64,000 bases of DNA from Madurella fahalii (lineage: Eukaryota; Ascomycota; Sordariomycetes; Sordariales): the NCBI GenBank assembly GCA_029876055.1, contig CM056877.1, positions 248,001 through 312,000 of the forward strand. Direction: 5' to 3'. A program made the position numbers and the translations under genes. How positions within the stretch are numbered: the stretch's first letter is position 1; every line of letters starts with the position of its first letter. A model generated the notes under the pieces. The model ran no database searches, had not been told where the DNA came from, and was given only the letters and a program-made list of their open reading frames with translations. Of the stretch, positions 24,441 through 35,066 are shown piece by piece.

Positions 24441-25249
24441 CTAATTAATTCGTAATTCTTGACTAACAGAATAATTACGGAAACCGATGTTGGCTTGTGT
24501 TTGTGCTGGTCAGTTGCCTCAGAGCTGATTTTGCTACCAGTTTGGGAGTGTTGTCCAGTGCTCGAGACGCGAAGCGTACGAAGGCTAATATATCGAAGCA
24601 TATGGTGGCAACAAGTCGCAATGGGCAATTCCGGCCCATTATTACTTCACAAGGTTGGCCTCATTAGCTCCCTTTGGCTTCTTTATTTGGCGTCCGCTTA
24701 TTCTAATCATTGTTCAACCGCATGATCAAAGCATGCGCTCTTCCTTTTTGTTATCTAGCCAGTTATGATTGACAGCGGGCTCAAACGAAGAGCCCCTGCC
24801 ACACCGTCAGTACGGGGTCATCGGCCTTGATATTGGCGGTTTGTCTCAGATGGGCCAACTCGATTTTAGATCGTCATTATCGTAGCTAGGGATTCGACCT
24901 TTGACACCGCTGGCCATGCCGGGAGATACTCGTCGGATCTCTCATAGTAACCGATTAGTAATGGCGAGCATGTGCACAACTCCCAGAGGCAATACCAGCA
25001 GCCCAGAAGCGCTGCGCAGATCATAAATGCATAGTATTTCCATGTAGCTGACACCTCCAAGTCCAGCTTGCCTAAGACATGCCATTTTCTGCACTCTCTA
25101 CGCGCCACCAGGGCCGTTACCCAGAATTCCGCCTGGCTACATGGATGCAGAATCCGCCAGCTGAGATACTGCCAATATGAAGAGCCCTATTCGTCTCTGA
25201 TGCCCGCCAATCAGACTTCTTGCAACCTTGGACCCCCTCTCATGACTCT
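24441..25249. other. Intergenic, no confident gene
   Basis: About 0.8 kb with frequent stops. One minus-strand open frame (24866-25108) contains a hydrophobic stretch but has no start context, splice partner or motif that I can support. Confidence 0.5.
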
Positions 25250-25585
25250 TCAAGCAAGCATTGCGCCGAGCATTGCTAGGGTCAAGCCATCCGAATGAAT
25301 CATCTCCTCCTTCTTCAAGCCGTCCTTACCAGGACCTGTTTTGTTCATCTCGTCAGCGGCGGGCTTATTAACCGTCTGACTCTCATTTTCAGCTCCCGGA
25401 AGCTGAGAATCAACAACCTTCGCAGTTTCACATTTGACAATGCCGGTTGAAGGTCGTGGCGCGGGACATGGCCCGAGAGAACTGAATCCGAGAGGCCTGG
25501 CTGGAATGTTTGAAGACAGGAGTTCCGTCCTGGGGGCTGAGTCCGCCGCTGATTCAGGGTCAACGGAGACTAGCTGGCCAGCCTC
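25250..25585 (-). other. In-frame open extension beyond the helicase stop codon
   Basis: Directly after the helicase UGA (25588-25586), the same frame stays open for 111 codons to a second UGA at 25252-25250. The predicted peptide begins EAGQLVSVDPESAADS, then becomes Ser/Pro-rich and finally Glu/Lys-rich (GKDGLKKEEMIHSDG). EAGQLV following YTLC has the look of a helicase C-terminus carrying on. It could be a lost part of the protein behind a nonsense mutation, a readthrough extension, or an exon reached by an intron that removes the stop. Confidence 0.5.
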
Positions 25586-27964
25586 TCAGCAGAGGGTGTA
25601 AATGCCGCGGAGGTTCCTCGAGTGCTTAAGGAAAGTCGACGACTCGGGCATCTTCGGATGCATCATGATGACCTCTCCAAGCCGAGCCCGTGTGACGGCA
25701 ACACACAAACGGTTAGGATTGTCCAGAAACCCAGTGGACTTATCCTTCACCAAGTCGAGAAACACAAAATCTGCCTCGTGGCCCTGAACCACATCAACCG
25801 TCCGGGTTTCGACTCGCTTCTGGGCCCAGTGAGGCAGCCTCTTGATGGCCTTCTTGTATTCGTCGTACGCCTTCTTGTACGGGGAGATGATGAGGATGGA
25901 TCCCGGCTCATCCCGCTCTGCATGCCGGAAATATTCGTCTCTTAGAAGCTCGCGGACCCTGGCCATAACCCACAAGGTATGCGTGGGGTTCCAACTCGAT
26001 GTGCCATCGCGCCCCTCCGGGCCACAGTTCTTGATATGGACAAGGAGCCTTGGAACGGTGCAGGGTTTGCCGCCTGCTAATTTTTGCAAGTACCGCTGGA
26101 TGTGAGGCAGGGATACAGGGACCTGATTATTGCCACTCACCATCCGGCCGCCATACCAGAGAGCAGAGGCCAACTGATGCAGGCCACCGAACGACCGATG
26201 GTTCATCAGCAGCTCGTACCGAATGACTCTGGCAATTGCAGCACGCTCCATCATCGAAACCTGCATCTGGCTTCGGTAGATGTTCTTGCTGCCAATGCTA
26301 TCGGAGCCGACGAATGGGACAGTCTGGCGATAATCACCGCAGAAGATCCATGCAATGGGATCAAAGTTGGCAATGGCGATCAGGTTTGAAAGCTCCCGAG
26401 CGTGAGGAGCCTCGTCGAAATAGACGAGGTCCGGTTTGAACATGCCGCGGAAGTGGTTACTAGCGGCGACTGGGGTGGTCGCAATGAAGTCCGCAGCGGC
26501 GAGGGTGTCACGGTAGAGATTGTACACCAGCCGGCGGAGACGCAGAGGAATGACATCGCTGCTCTCCCACAAGTCCTCTGTCATGAACTTGGTGAGTTCC
26601 TCGTACTTGGTAGCTTTATGCGTGTCGTAACGCTGCCAAGCTGCCTCGTCCAGGCTGGGGGCTGTACAGGCACGGCGACCTGCGGGGCCATTGCCGAGGG
26701 CCATGAGATTGGCGGTGCGAAGGAACTGCTGAGAGAAGTCGACGTGCATTTCTTCTGATGCTGCATCCTCCGCAGAATTGAGTCTCCCGCTCAATTTGAC
26801 CTCGGAGCCCCAGCCCTTCATGCGGATGATGGACTTCTTCATACCGAGCTCATCGTAGAGACGCACCATGCGGTTGGCCACGTCGTCAACAGGGCTATTC
26901 ATGTCGACGATGAAGAGAACTTTGGCGCAGAGTTTCTCCAGTTGGCCTTTGACTCTGACTGGGCGTGGGAGTGGCTTCAACTGCGCCATGGCAATGGTGA
27001 ACAAGTTGAAATGAGTCTTTCCAGCGCCAGGGCCGCCGGGTAGAATGCAAATTCCGCAGGCAAGGCTGTTGAAACCGTGCATGTAGGCGGCTTTCTGTTG
27101 GGGATTCAAGAGAGCGAACTTCTTGGCCTGACGTGAAGTGGACCACCATGTCTCCTGCATGGCAGTCGTCAGGTGGGGGATTTCATGGTGGAGGTCGACC
27201 ACGAAGTCTGGGTCCCGGAGCAGGACGAAATACTCGAAGGCCTTGATCTGCCGCTCCGTCGCATTCTGGTGCTTGCCGTACAGCTGCTCAAGCGCGGCGA
27301 GTTCGGCATTCTTGGTCGACTCGGAGGCGGTCAGCAAGAAGTTCACGCGGATGGCATTGCAGCTTGCCAGTTTGACTTCGTCGAACCCCCCACTTGACTC
27401 AGAAGTGGCGGATGTTGTTTGCGTGTCATTATCGCTGCTGTTGGACCGAGCATCCCAGGATTCGCTGGAGGTGTCGGAACGGTTACTGGGGGTGACATCC
27501 TCGGAGGTCGCACCGGGCTGCCTCGGAGGGTAGGTGCCGCTGATCAGGGGTTGGATGCCTTCATGCGCTTCGGCGATAAAAACGGTGACGTGGAAGGCGG
27601 CGAGCTTTTCGGGATGCTCAGCTGTGATTCCAAGAAGCTCCGTGGGAATCTCAATCCTCCAGGCATCCGAGAAACGAGTCAGAGAGCCGTCGCCTAAGAT
27701 GATTCTAATCTTGGCCGGTTCACCCTGCTGCGGCAACTTGCACTCGCCACCTGGTCCCGGCTGGACGAGGAGAAGATATTCATCCCGTTTCGCCGTTCGG
27801 CGCGTCTTGGAGACGATCCAAGCCCGGAACTTGTTTTCTTGTTTGTTTATCTCATCGATGAGTCGTTCTTCCGCAGCGAATTCAGCATCGGTGCCCGTCT
27901 TGTGGCGATGGGCGAACTCAGCGACATTCGCAAAGCGGTACAGAGGCTTAATGGGGGCACTCAT
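25586..27964 (-). CDS. Superfamily 1 UPF1/DNA2-like helicase (AAA_12 type)
   Basis: Intronless, 792 aa from the ATG at 27964; codons upstream of it lack an ATG. It is an SF1B-like P-loop ATPase expected to act on RNA or DNA. The first 300 residues are family-specific with a Ser/Asp/Thr-rich linker. Walker A GGPGAGKT is at about residue 308, the Walker B-like segment LVYFDEAPHARELSN at about 517 (DEAP rather than DEAG), and motif III GDYRQTVPF shortly after. Near the end come motif V VDVVQGHEADFVFLDLV (about 720) and motif VI NRLCVAVTRAR, both typical of UPF1/SMG2 relatives. Proteins like this are often multi-copy in filamentous fungi and of unknown role. The stop falls in the sequence YTLC-UGA-EAGQLV, and the frame stays open beyond it. 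Confidence 0.85.
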   Translation of the reverse strand: MSAPIKPLYRFANVAEFAHRHKTGTDAEFAAEERLIDEINKQENKFRAWIVSKTRRTAKRDEYLLLVQPGPGGECKLPQQGEPAKIRIILGDGSLTRFSDAWRIEIPTELLGITAEHPEKLAAFHVTVFIAEAHEGIQPLISGTYPPRQPGATSEDVTPSNRSDTSSESWDARSNSSDNDTQTTSATSESSGGFDEVKLASCNAIRVNFLLTASESTKNAELAALEQLYGKHQNATERQIKAFEYFVLLRDPDFVVDLHHEIPHLTTAMQETWWSTSRQAKKFALLNPQQKAAYMHGFNSLACGICILPGGPGAGKTHFNLFTIAMAQLKPLPRPVRVKGQLEKLCAKVLFIVDMNSPVDDVANRMVRLYDELGMKKSIIRMKGWGSEVKLSGRLNSAEDAASEEMHVDFSQQFLRTANLMALGNGPAGRRACTAPSLDEAAWQRYDTHKATKYEELTKFMTEDLWESSDVIPLRLRRLVYNLYRDTLAAADFIATTPVAASNHFRGMFKPDLVYFDEAPHARELSNLIAIANFDPIAWIFCGDYRQTVPFVGSDSIGSKNIYRSQMQVSMMERAAIARVIRYELLMNHRSFGGLHQLASALWYGGRMVSGNNQVPVSLPHIQRYLQKLAGGKPCTVPRLLVHIKNCGPEGRDGTSSWNPTHTLWVMARVRELLRDEYFRHAERDEPGSILIISPYKKAYDEYKKAIKRLPHWAQKRVETRTVDVVQGHEADFVFLDLVKDKSTGFLDNPNRLCVAVTRARLGEVIMMHPKMPESSTFLKHSRNLRGIYTLC

Positions 27965-28947
27965 TGCTGTTGAATGCGGCAACCACGACGGCAGGGGCAG
28001 AATGAAGGTTGTTCGAGAGCGGCCGAGGTAGTGGGGTAGTTTGCGGCTCTGGGAGGTTGATACATTAGTTAATTGTCAGTTGCTTCGACAGTAATTCCAA
28101 ACTCAGAGGCGCGGAAAACGAAGAACGAAGCCTTCGAACCTCGCGGAGACCGACTGCCCAATGACTGATTGAGAAACCCGCGCGCTGAGTAACTGGACTG
28201 GCGACATAGCGCGGCAGATAGTCGTGAAGAAGAGGAGCAAGGCAGTCGTACTTACGGGCAGCGATGGTATTTACGGCGAGTTGAGATTGAGTTCAGCTGC
28301 TCGAGTCGTTCGGGGGGGTACTTGGGACCTGCGGGGGGACAAGGACTTCGAGCTGAACAAAGCAATGGGAAGAAAGAAGAAGAGGAGGAATCGACTTCGG
28401 AGAAGGAGTTCTGGATCCGGAGGGATGGAGAGTGCCTTGGGAGGGAGAAGCGCGCGCAGGCCAGCCGTTGACTATTGTGCTATTCAGACAGGAGAACAAT
28501 AGCAATCGAAGTACACATTGCACGGGGCTGGAGTGTGTGCGTTACTCGGATCCGTGCCTTCCCTTTCAGAGGAAACTTGAGGCGCCCCGCCGCTGGATGG
28601 TTCTTCTTCGCTGGCCACGCCAGGATCAGTCATGTCACCTTCGGGTCAATCGTGCCATCGCTCAGCTTTGTGACGGGCCGACGTGTGGGACTTGCTTCCG
28701 CATACCTCTAATCGTGTTTCAATTCATTACCGAGGATAACATGCTAAAATCACGCAGAAACCCCCGTGCCTGGTATCTCGTGGTAAACTTCTAATCATCA
28801 AAAAAAGCAAAAGGGAAAACATCGGAAAAAAAAAAAAAAAAAATACAAAAATCCCAATGTTTCTTCCGGTGGACGAACACTACACCCACGACACTCCATC
28901 CCTCGTTCTTCCCAATAACCACATTTTGAATCGACCATTGCCGACTG
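27965..28947. other. Intergenic with A18 run
   Basis: About 0.98 kb between two minus-strand genes: the helicase promoter on the left and the 3' flank of the membrane protein on the right. It contains an A18 run (28826-28843). No gene was recognised. Confidence 0.6.
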
Positions 28948-30663
28948 CTACGATCTCTCGACTTGGCGCTTCTCTTGGCTGTGATGGTGCTCGTGGTGCG
29001 GCTCGTGGTGCGGCTCGTGGTGCGGCTCGTGGTGTTGACGGCGGCGCCTGCTGCGCACAAAGGCTGCAATAAACGCGCCCAAAACGCTCAAGAGTGTCAG
29101 AACCAGCGAGTACAAGCCGATCAGAAACGCGAGTATCTCGGATGTCTCGTGCAGCGGTGGCCGGGCAAAGTCCAAGGGCACATTGTTGTTTGGCCCCTGC
29201 CCTGTGACGGTCAACTCGGAACAGGCGATTGTGACAACAAGCAGCACCGCCAGCACGACCGCCCAGGGGATGGTCCACAGGCTGAACTGCGCCGGGGTGG
29301 TCGTTCGGCTCCGGTAGCGATGCTGGATCGCCCTAGACTCGCTGTGGCATATGCAATCGAGAATGTCTTGAGTGTGGTGCCCACGGGCTTTGCGGGAATA
29401 GCCAGGCGACCCGTGGATGTCGTGGACGTAGTCGCCTCGGCCGGACTCGACCGACGTCTTGCCCCGTCGACGCCGCCAGGCCCCCAGACCGACCACGCTG
29501 GGCCCAAAAATACTGATGGTGGCGATGTATACTCCCATCGCCGTTGTGATGACTGCCACCACGCACACACCCACCGTCCAGACCTTCAGAAAAGTGGCGA
29601 ATCCCTGGTCGGAAAATGGTTTCTTCGGGGCCAGGACGAAATAGACGGTGGGCACGTTGTCGCAGGCACCGCCGGGCTTGTTCCCGTTGTGCAGAAGAGG
29701 CCAGTTGAGTGCAGCCGTGCCGAACATGTACGTGGACCAAACCAGGAGACCGATGGCTGCCGTCAGCTGGTCCTTGTAGCTGGTTGACAGGAGGAAATGG
29801 CGAAGTGCCTGCTTCGGCGGCCGCGCCCGGCGTCTGATGCGCAGTTCCTCTGACGCGATGAGTGCCACCTCCTGCTCGGTAGCTCGCGCCTCGGCGACAG
29901 ACTGCTCCGAGTGCACCATCGCAGCTACAAACAGATCGCGGAGCTTGTCGATGTCGGCACGTGTCGGCGCCGCCGCGATCTCCTCGATCAACTCGGTGTT
30001 GTAGACCGTGGTGACCGCCCCTCCGTCGACGTGGGTTGCTTCGTTGTCTGAGCCGTCCCGGAACTCGATCTGATCGTGCCAATGTGACACATAATGCTGC
30101 ACCGCCTGGCTTAGAGCTGCCTGCGCAGCGTCGTACTCTCGCTCTGCTTCCTCCGCAGCGGCATGCAAAGCAAATGCTTTGAGGACGTCGGCATACGCGC
30201 GGGCTCGGACGACGTCCAGTTCCGTCACGGCCGTCTGCCGGCGGCATCGCTGCAGTCGTTCCTGATACTCGGCATCCGGCTTGGAGTGGCCATTGCCATC
30301 GACGACCAGGGCTTGTCGGAACATGACGGTGATGATAAAGTAGACGGGGTACCAGAGCACGAGCTGGATCAAGACGGCGTAGTCGATGATGATCAGACTG
30401 TAGTCGACCACGTTGAGGAACATGGACAGAAACAGCGAGAGGGCGAGGATGCCCCATGCACCGTGCCAGAACCGGAACTGCTTGTCGACGCTGAACAGCA
30501 CGGCAATGATGGCCGCAGCGTACAGCAGGTAGAAGCCGATGCGGATGCCGGCGCCGATCAGCATCTGGTCTCCAAAGATGTGACATGGCATGTAGGAAGT
30601 CACGGCACTCTTCTCGTCGGTGCCGACGAAGCCGGTGCTGGTGATGCCCACGAAGTTGCCCAT
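28948..30663 (-). CDS. Multi-pass fungal membrane protein with His-rich repeat tail, function unknown
   Basis: Intronless, 571 aa. Hydrophobic segments fall at about residues 34-58, 66-86, 90-118, 310-330, 365-400, 460-485 and 505-530, so roughly seven to eight TM helices in two groups. Between the groups lies a 170-residue charged, Ala/Glu-rich stretch predicted to be helical or coiled coil (from ERLQRCRRQT to IASEELRIRRRARPP). The extreme C-terminus is cytosolic-like and basic (RSRRRRQ), followed by four His-His-Glu-Pro/His units. No catalytic or transporter motif was recognised. Similar-looking proteins are frequent in Sordariomycetes without assigned roles. The His tail could bind metal, which is inference. 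Confidence 0.75.
   Translation of the reverse strand: MGNFVGITSTGFVGTDEKSAVTSYMPCHIFGDQMLIGAGIRIGFYLLYAAAIIAVLFSVDKQFRFWHGAWGILALSLFLSMFLNVVDYSLIIIDYAVLIQLVLWYPVYFIITVMFRQALVVDGNGHSKPDAEYQERLQRCRRQTAVTELDVVRARAYADVLKAFALHAAAEEAEREYDAAQAALSQAVQHYVSHWHDQIEFRDGSDNEATHVDGGAVTTVYNTELIEEIAAAPTRADIDKLRDLFVAAMVHSEQSVAEARATEQEVALIASEELRIRRRARPPKQALRHFLLSTSYKDQLTAAIGLLVWSTYMFGTAALNWPLLHNGNKPGGACDNVPTVYFVLAPKKPFSDQGFATFLKVWTVGVCVVAVITTAMGVYIATISIFGPSVVGLGAWRRRRGKTSVESGRGDYVHDIHGSPGYSRKARGHHTQDILDCICHSESRAIQHRYRSRTTTPAQFSLWTIPWAVVLAVLLVVTIACSELTVTGQGPNNNVPLDFARPPLHETSEILAFLIGLYSLVLTLLSVLGAFIAAFVRSRRRRQHHEPHHEPHHEPHHEHHHSQEKRQVERS
28987..29034. repeat. 12-bp tandem repeat encoding His-His-Glu-Pro units
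   Basis: About four tandem copies of a 12-bp unit (core GTGCGGCTCGTG on the + strand) give the repeated His-His-Glu-Pro motif at the C-terminus of the membrane protein read on the minus strand. Copies are nearly identical, as expected from recent slippage or unequal exchange. Confidence 0.85.
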
Positions 30664-31498
30664 GGTGGCTGAGGTGCCAACCTTATGGTCCGGGTTGCCG
30701 TCGACCGCTCCGCACGTTGGTGAAGTTGAATGGGGGTAACGATAGTTTTTCAGTTGCTAAACAAGGGTGAGAGGGCCATGAAAAGAGGGACTCTGGGGGG
30801 ATCCGTGGACCCGGGCTCTACAAGCATTTTTGATGGACTGTACGGCGGGAACGGGAAAGTCTACAAAACAGGGTGGGCTCGGCAAGGTGGACGGGGACGG
30901 TGGACACACGCAAGCAGCAGCGAACTGCACGGCATTGTGGGTTTAGCAGCCAATGTGTGACATCTGCAGCCCAATACGACGCCGGGGGCCGACGTGCAAT
31001 GACGGCCCCAAGACAGGCTCCAGTCGGCGATGCATGCGCAAGCGGCGACGGCTCGAGGTGGTGATTGGGCATACACTCCGGTAGTGTGATGGTCGGCTTG
31101 GCGTGACTCTTTCCGGATCGGCTCAGTTCGGCTGCACCGCTGCGTGCCCAACCTACCTCATCCCGGCACGTCCTGCAGCCCTGCTCAACAACTCACCGCT
31201 CGGTGGGACAACTCAGCACCCATGGTCTTGTGAGGCATCAACGCCGTGGTTGGCTCGGGCTGCTGCGGGCCCAAAATTCAGGGCTTCCATGTCGAGCCCA
31301 TCAGAGCGCGCCACGGACACCTACTAGGAATTAGATGACGCTTTGGGTCAAGATCATGCTCTGCCAGGTTCCGAGAGCTCAAACTTTAATGAAGCTTTTT
31401 TCCTGTTCCTGCGCGGGGCCCAGTCCCGAGAAGACGACGCCCCCCCCCCATCATCTCCCCTTCTTGGCACCATCCGCGTTATCGCTTGAAAACTCAAA
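30664..31498. other. Divergent intergenic, no gene recognised
   Basis: About 0.83 kb between the minus-strand membrane protein and the plus-strand secreted protein, holding both promoters. A C10 run lies just before 31451. Nothing coding was recognised. Confidence 0.6.
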
Positions 31499-32488
31499 AT
31501 GCACAACCGCAAGATTGCCTTTGCAGCACTCCAGCTGCTGACATTTGCTGCTGCGCACGAGTATGAATTCTTCAGGTGGAACACTCCCGGCGCAGACGTG
31601 GCAGCCAATGTTCGTCGTCAGTCGCCGCCGCCCGGTTACCACCCCGAGTTCGGCTCTTGCGGCAGCGGAACCACATGTGAAAATGCCTGCGGTCCGAACT
31701 GGATCTCGTGCGATGCCTCGACGACACTCTCGCTATTCTGCTACAACCAGGTTGATTTAAACCAAACGTGCTGCGAGAATGGGTCTGGACGTGGGTCACC
31801 AACATGTTGGTTCCCAAACTCGAGACGTGCTGCTAACTCCGGCTTCAACAGGTGCTTGCGAAAGCGGCTACTACTGCGCCTGGCAAGAATTTGGCGGGAG
31901 GGTGTGGTGCTGCGAGAATGTGAGCGCAAACCCAAGCTCGTGGCTCACGTGTACTGTACATCGGCTGACTGCTCTAAAGGGCCAAAGTCTAGAAGAGTGT
32001 GGTCTTCCGTCTACGGCCACGACAGCCTCATCACCAGGTAGCCCTGGCTCCTCCTCCACATCCTCTGGATCCGGGTCTTCGACATCGGGCACATCGGGCG
32101 GGACAGTAACCGTTTCCGAGTCCTCGCTCCCGACATGTTCACACTACCAAGGATCCACCGTCACCTCCTGGGCAACGACGACAGTGATTTCTACTATCAG
32201 CTTTGAGGTGACAGTAACGGCAGGCGAAGGTTGTTCCTCGAGCCCTTCGTCTCGCAGTTCAGGTTCGGGTACAATCACAGAGCCCCCGGCATCCTCTTCG
32301 ACGTCTCACAGGCCCCCGGTAGGTAGAACCTCAGTTTCAATGATTAAGTTCTTTGTCCACTAATTTCTTACCAGCTCAATGCAACAAGTTCCACATCGTC
32401 TCTCGTGACTGCTGGCACTGGTGGTTTAAGAGCGGACTTTGTTACTTTAGGCCTGGCTGTGCTTGGGCTGCTCTGTTTCGAGATGTAG
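31499..32488 (+). CDS. Secreted cysteine-rich protein with Ser/Thr stalk and GPI-anchor-type C-terminus
   Basis: Four exons: 31499-31790, 31852-31919, 31980-32318 and 32375-32488, with introns of 61, 60 and 56 bp, give 270 aa. A signal peptide of about 19 residues (AALQLLTFAAA) precedes a cysteine-rich region with the spacing CGSGTTCENACG, CYNQ, TCCENG, CESGYYCAW, WCCENG and EECG, which resembles fungal surface proteins of unknown role. A long Ser/Thr/Gly stalk follows. The last exon, reached only by splicing 32318 to 32375, ends GGLRADFVTLGLAVLGLLC, a hydrophobic tail fitting a GPI-attachment signal. Without that splice the protein would stop earlier and lack the anchor. The second intron is a stop-free multiple of three. 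Confidence 0.75.
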
Positions 32489-33182
32489 GTGTTTTTGGTT
32501 GGGGCTTGGTTCCTTGTGCACAGTGGGTTCGTTGCGATCTAGACCATAGCGACCTGGATATCAAATGTCTATAGCGCCTGCTCGGGATACCCTTGGATAT
32601 TTTCTTACTAGAGCTAATATTTCACAATACGACGTTGTTGCTTTCAGCTTGATCGTGCCGTGATCACAGGCAGCCAGATTCAAGATCTGCAATCATCTCC
32701 ATGGCATCCTTCATTTCCTTGTCTTGACATGCAGCAATTCCAGCTTCTCGCGCTCACTTCGCATGCTGCCCGGGTTTACAGGCAGTTGGGCAGTGCAATC
32801 TTGTGAGAAACAGGAGGGGGCGTTGCGGTCGACAACGAAGCGCGGATCAGGCTAGTATGTCGACTTGGACTGGATATCCCCCTTCCCCGACTGAGATGTT
32901 CCATGTGAAAGGCGTAGTATCCCCGTACTGTTTCACAACCTAACTTAGGAATACTATTCCGAGCGAGAGAGAAATATTCCCAGCGGGCAAGAGGTTGGTA
33001 ATTAGGTAATAGATGTGAGAAAATTTCCTTCGATACTATCTACCGGAATTTCGAGTTTTTGCGAGGCACCCGGAACACAAAGATAGAACAGAGTTTGTAT
33101 GTGGGTGCCGAAGTTACACTGATTCCACCCATTTACATAATTAGTGCTTTCACACCATCCATGATATGCGTTCCCTACCTTC
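32489..33182. other. Convergent intergenic, no gene seen
   Basis: About 0.7 kb of AT-rich 3' flank between the secreted protein gene and the sulfotransferase-like gene. No coding signal was seen. Confidence 0.65.
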
Positions 33183-34194
33183 TCAATGGTAATACTTGTA
33201 GAACATGGAACCTGCCCCTACCAAAAGCGACAGTATAACAGCCAGGTTAGTTGCCGCCCCCTTAATATACTTCATCCCAAGCTTCATTTCCTGGCCCTGC
33301 CACCCCGAAGCCGCATTGGCATGGGGAAAGGGCTCGTCTGGAACGGGCTTGTTCAAGAACTCGCACAGCGGCTCCCATCCGTCCTCAACGCACCACTCTA
33401 GCAACCTGTCCTTGGGAACCAGTCCACGGATCATGTTGCAATGCTCTGCAGTCCCACACATGTCAGCTCTTCATATCCACTGCACAGGACAAGTGCAAAA
33501 GATGGCAGCCGTACCGCGATAGACCCATCTCCCATTCCGTGCGATGCCCGTCTCAATGTTGCCGTCCAGGGCCCGGAACAAGCCCGGCCACATAAAGTCG
33601 ACGTACAAGTGCCAGGCCCAGAAGCATTGGCGGTCGAGACGCGACAGCAGCCAGAGCGCCCAGTGCTTGTTGGCGCGTACAAGCGTATTGGTGGCGCTCC
33701 GGTGCCAGGCGTCCATGTCCTTGCGGTAGTTGAGGATAACCTTGGCGTCCGGGTACGCGGCGATGAGCTCTGGAGCGAACACGGACGCGGCTGCGTCAGT
33801 GACGGCGACCGAGTGGCCCATCAAGGCGTCAAACTCGGCTGCCGTGATGGTAGTTTTGCCGTCCAAGGGGCCGAAAAATCTTTTGTGTCGCGCATGAGCG
33901 GATGGAATACGGGTGGACGTCGGCCTCGTTGGATGTCGAGAAAACTTACTTCTTACGACACAACCGTACCCACTGCTGACAGTAGTTCGGCTCCTCGTAG
34001 ATGATATCCCAGCCATGGAAAGTGTGGTCATAGCCAAGCTTCAGCAACGCGTGTTGGAGAGACTCGGTTCCTGAACGAGGCAAGCCAACGCACAGCACCT
34101 GCATGGGTTTGGTACGCTTGCGGGGCGGCGGGTCTGGCACGGCGTAGACATAACGCTCGAGGAGGTGATAGAACCAGCCATTGAGGCTCGGCAT
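33183..34194 (-). CDS. Sulfotransferase-like P-loop protein with C-terminal membrane anchor
   Basis: Exons 34194-33950, 33879-33515 and 33445-33183, with introns of 70 and 69 bp and phases 2 and 1 that fit, give 290 aa. Near residue 35 is VLCVGLPRSGTESLQHAL, the phosphate-binding loop of the Sulfotransfer_4 family (fungal members are often mislabelled NAD-dependent epimerases). The segments FHGWDIIYEE, AAYPDAKVILNYRKDMDAWHRS and WEPLCEFLNKPVPDEPFPHAN are typical of this family in order. The protein ends with one hydrophobic helix (about residues 265-285) and a short KYYH tail, suggesting a tail-anchored form. The sulfate donor would be PAPS by family; the acceptor is unknown. Confidence 0.85.
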
Positions 34195-35066
34195 GATGCG
34201 TCTTAAAGCGGTCGCTGTAGACCGTAACGGGTCGGGGGAGCCGGGGAAAGAGAGGGTTTGAAAAGCTTGACCATGTAACTGAGAAACTCGGTCTATAGTT
34301 GATATTTATGTGTGTAGCCGAGTCTGATTGGGGGCTATCAATGGGCTGGGATCTGTTGGTGCACGAGGACATGCGCAGGGGCGGCGCGGGCCCCTGTATC
34401 ATTTGTAATCAGCTCGCAGTGCCAGGCGATAAACCATTCCTGTTGCCTGAGCCCATTCTCAGAGAGTAGGCACACCGCGAGTCAACAACATTCCAAGGTC
34501 GGCGGGCTGTTGACCAATTTCAGTGATTTCTATAATACCATACAGTTCTGATGAGGCTATTTTGTATCGCGCCATGTTATGTGGACAGCGTCTCAGGATT
34601 CAAGTTTGGCCCCTCTGCCAATTTGTCCGGGCAAAAGATAACCGCGCGTCAGGAGCCAGCAAGCCTGATCCACAGCCTATCGCAGCGAATAGGTTTCTTC
34701 ATGTTAATGATATTACTAGGTCAGGGCTATTCACGGACTTGCTCTTTGCTCCAGCCACGAGACTCTGTGTTGTACCACTGCCGCCATCGGCACTCGGACT
34801 TGGTTGCGGCCTCGAGGCCTTTGCGAAATGGGTGGGAATGGGATTAAATCACAAATTTGCCTCCGTCGAACAAATTCACAGCGCTACAGTTGTAGCTTGC
34901 TGGATCGTGAGTCTTCCAGCAAAACGAACGGATCCGAGAGTAGCTAATCAATTCCTATATCAGTTCAGGAAACGAGTTAGTTGAAAGCGGTTGAATTGAT
35001 GGTTGTGTAATGCGCACTGCAATGACTGCATGGAATTGGCCGAAAGCAGGCCTTAACTTATTTCCA
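34195..35066. other. Intergenic, no gene recognised
   Basis: 0.87 kb upstream of the sulfotransferase-like gene and downstream of the GMC oxidoreductase. A 153-codon open frame on the + strand (34523-34984) was considered and not accepted. Confidence 0.55.

Noticed and set aside
24866..25108. 80-codon minus-strand frame with a hydrophobic stretch
   Set aside because: Single hydrophobic segment only, no splice sites linking it to the orphan exons or the helicase, and no known motif.
16447..28843. A20, T21, A24 and A18 runs as possible poly(A) tails of retroposed elements
   Set aside because: No adjacent retrotransposon or SINE-like body and no flanking target duplications were seen; plain homopolymers in intergenic DNA fit better.
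34523..34984. A 153-codon open frame on the + strand
   Set aside because: The sequence is AT-rich with no codon bias or motif, and a competing frame covers the same bases.
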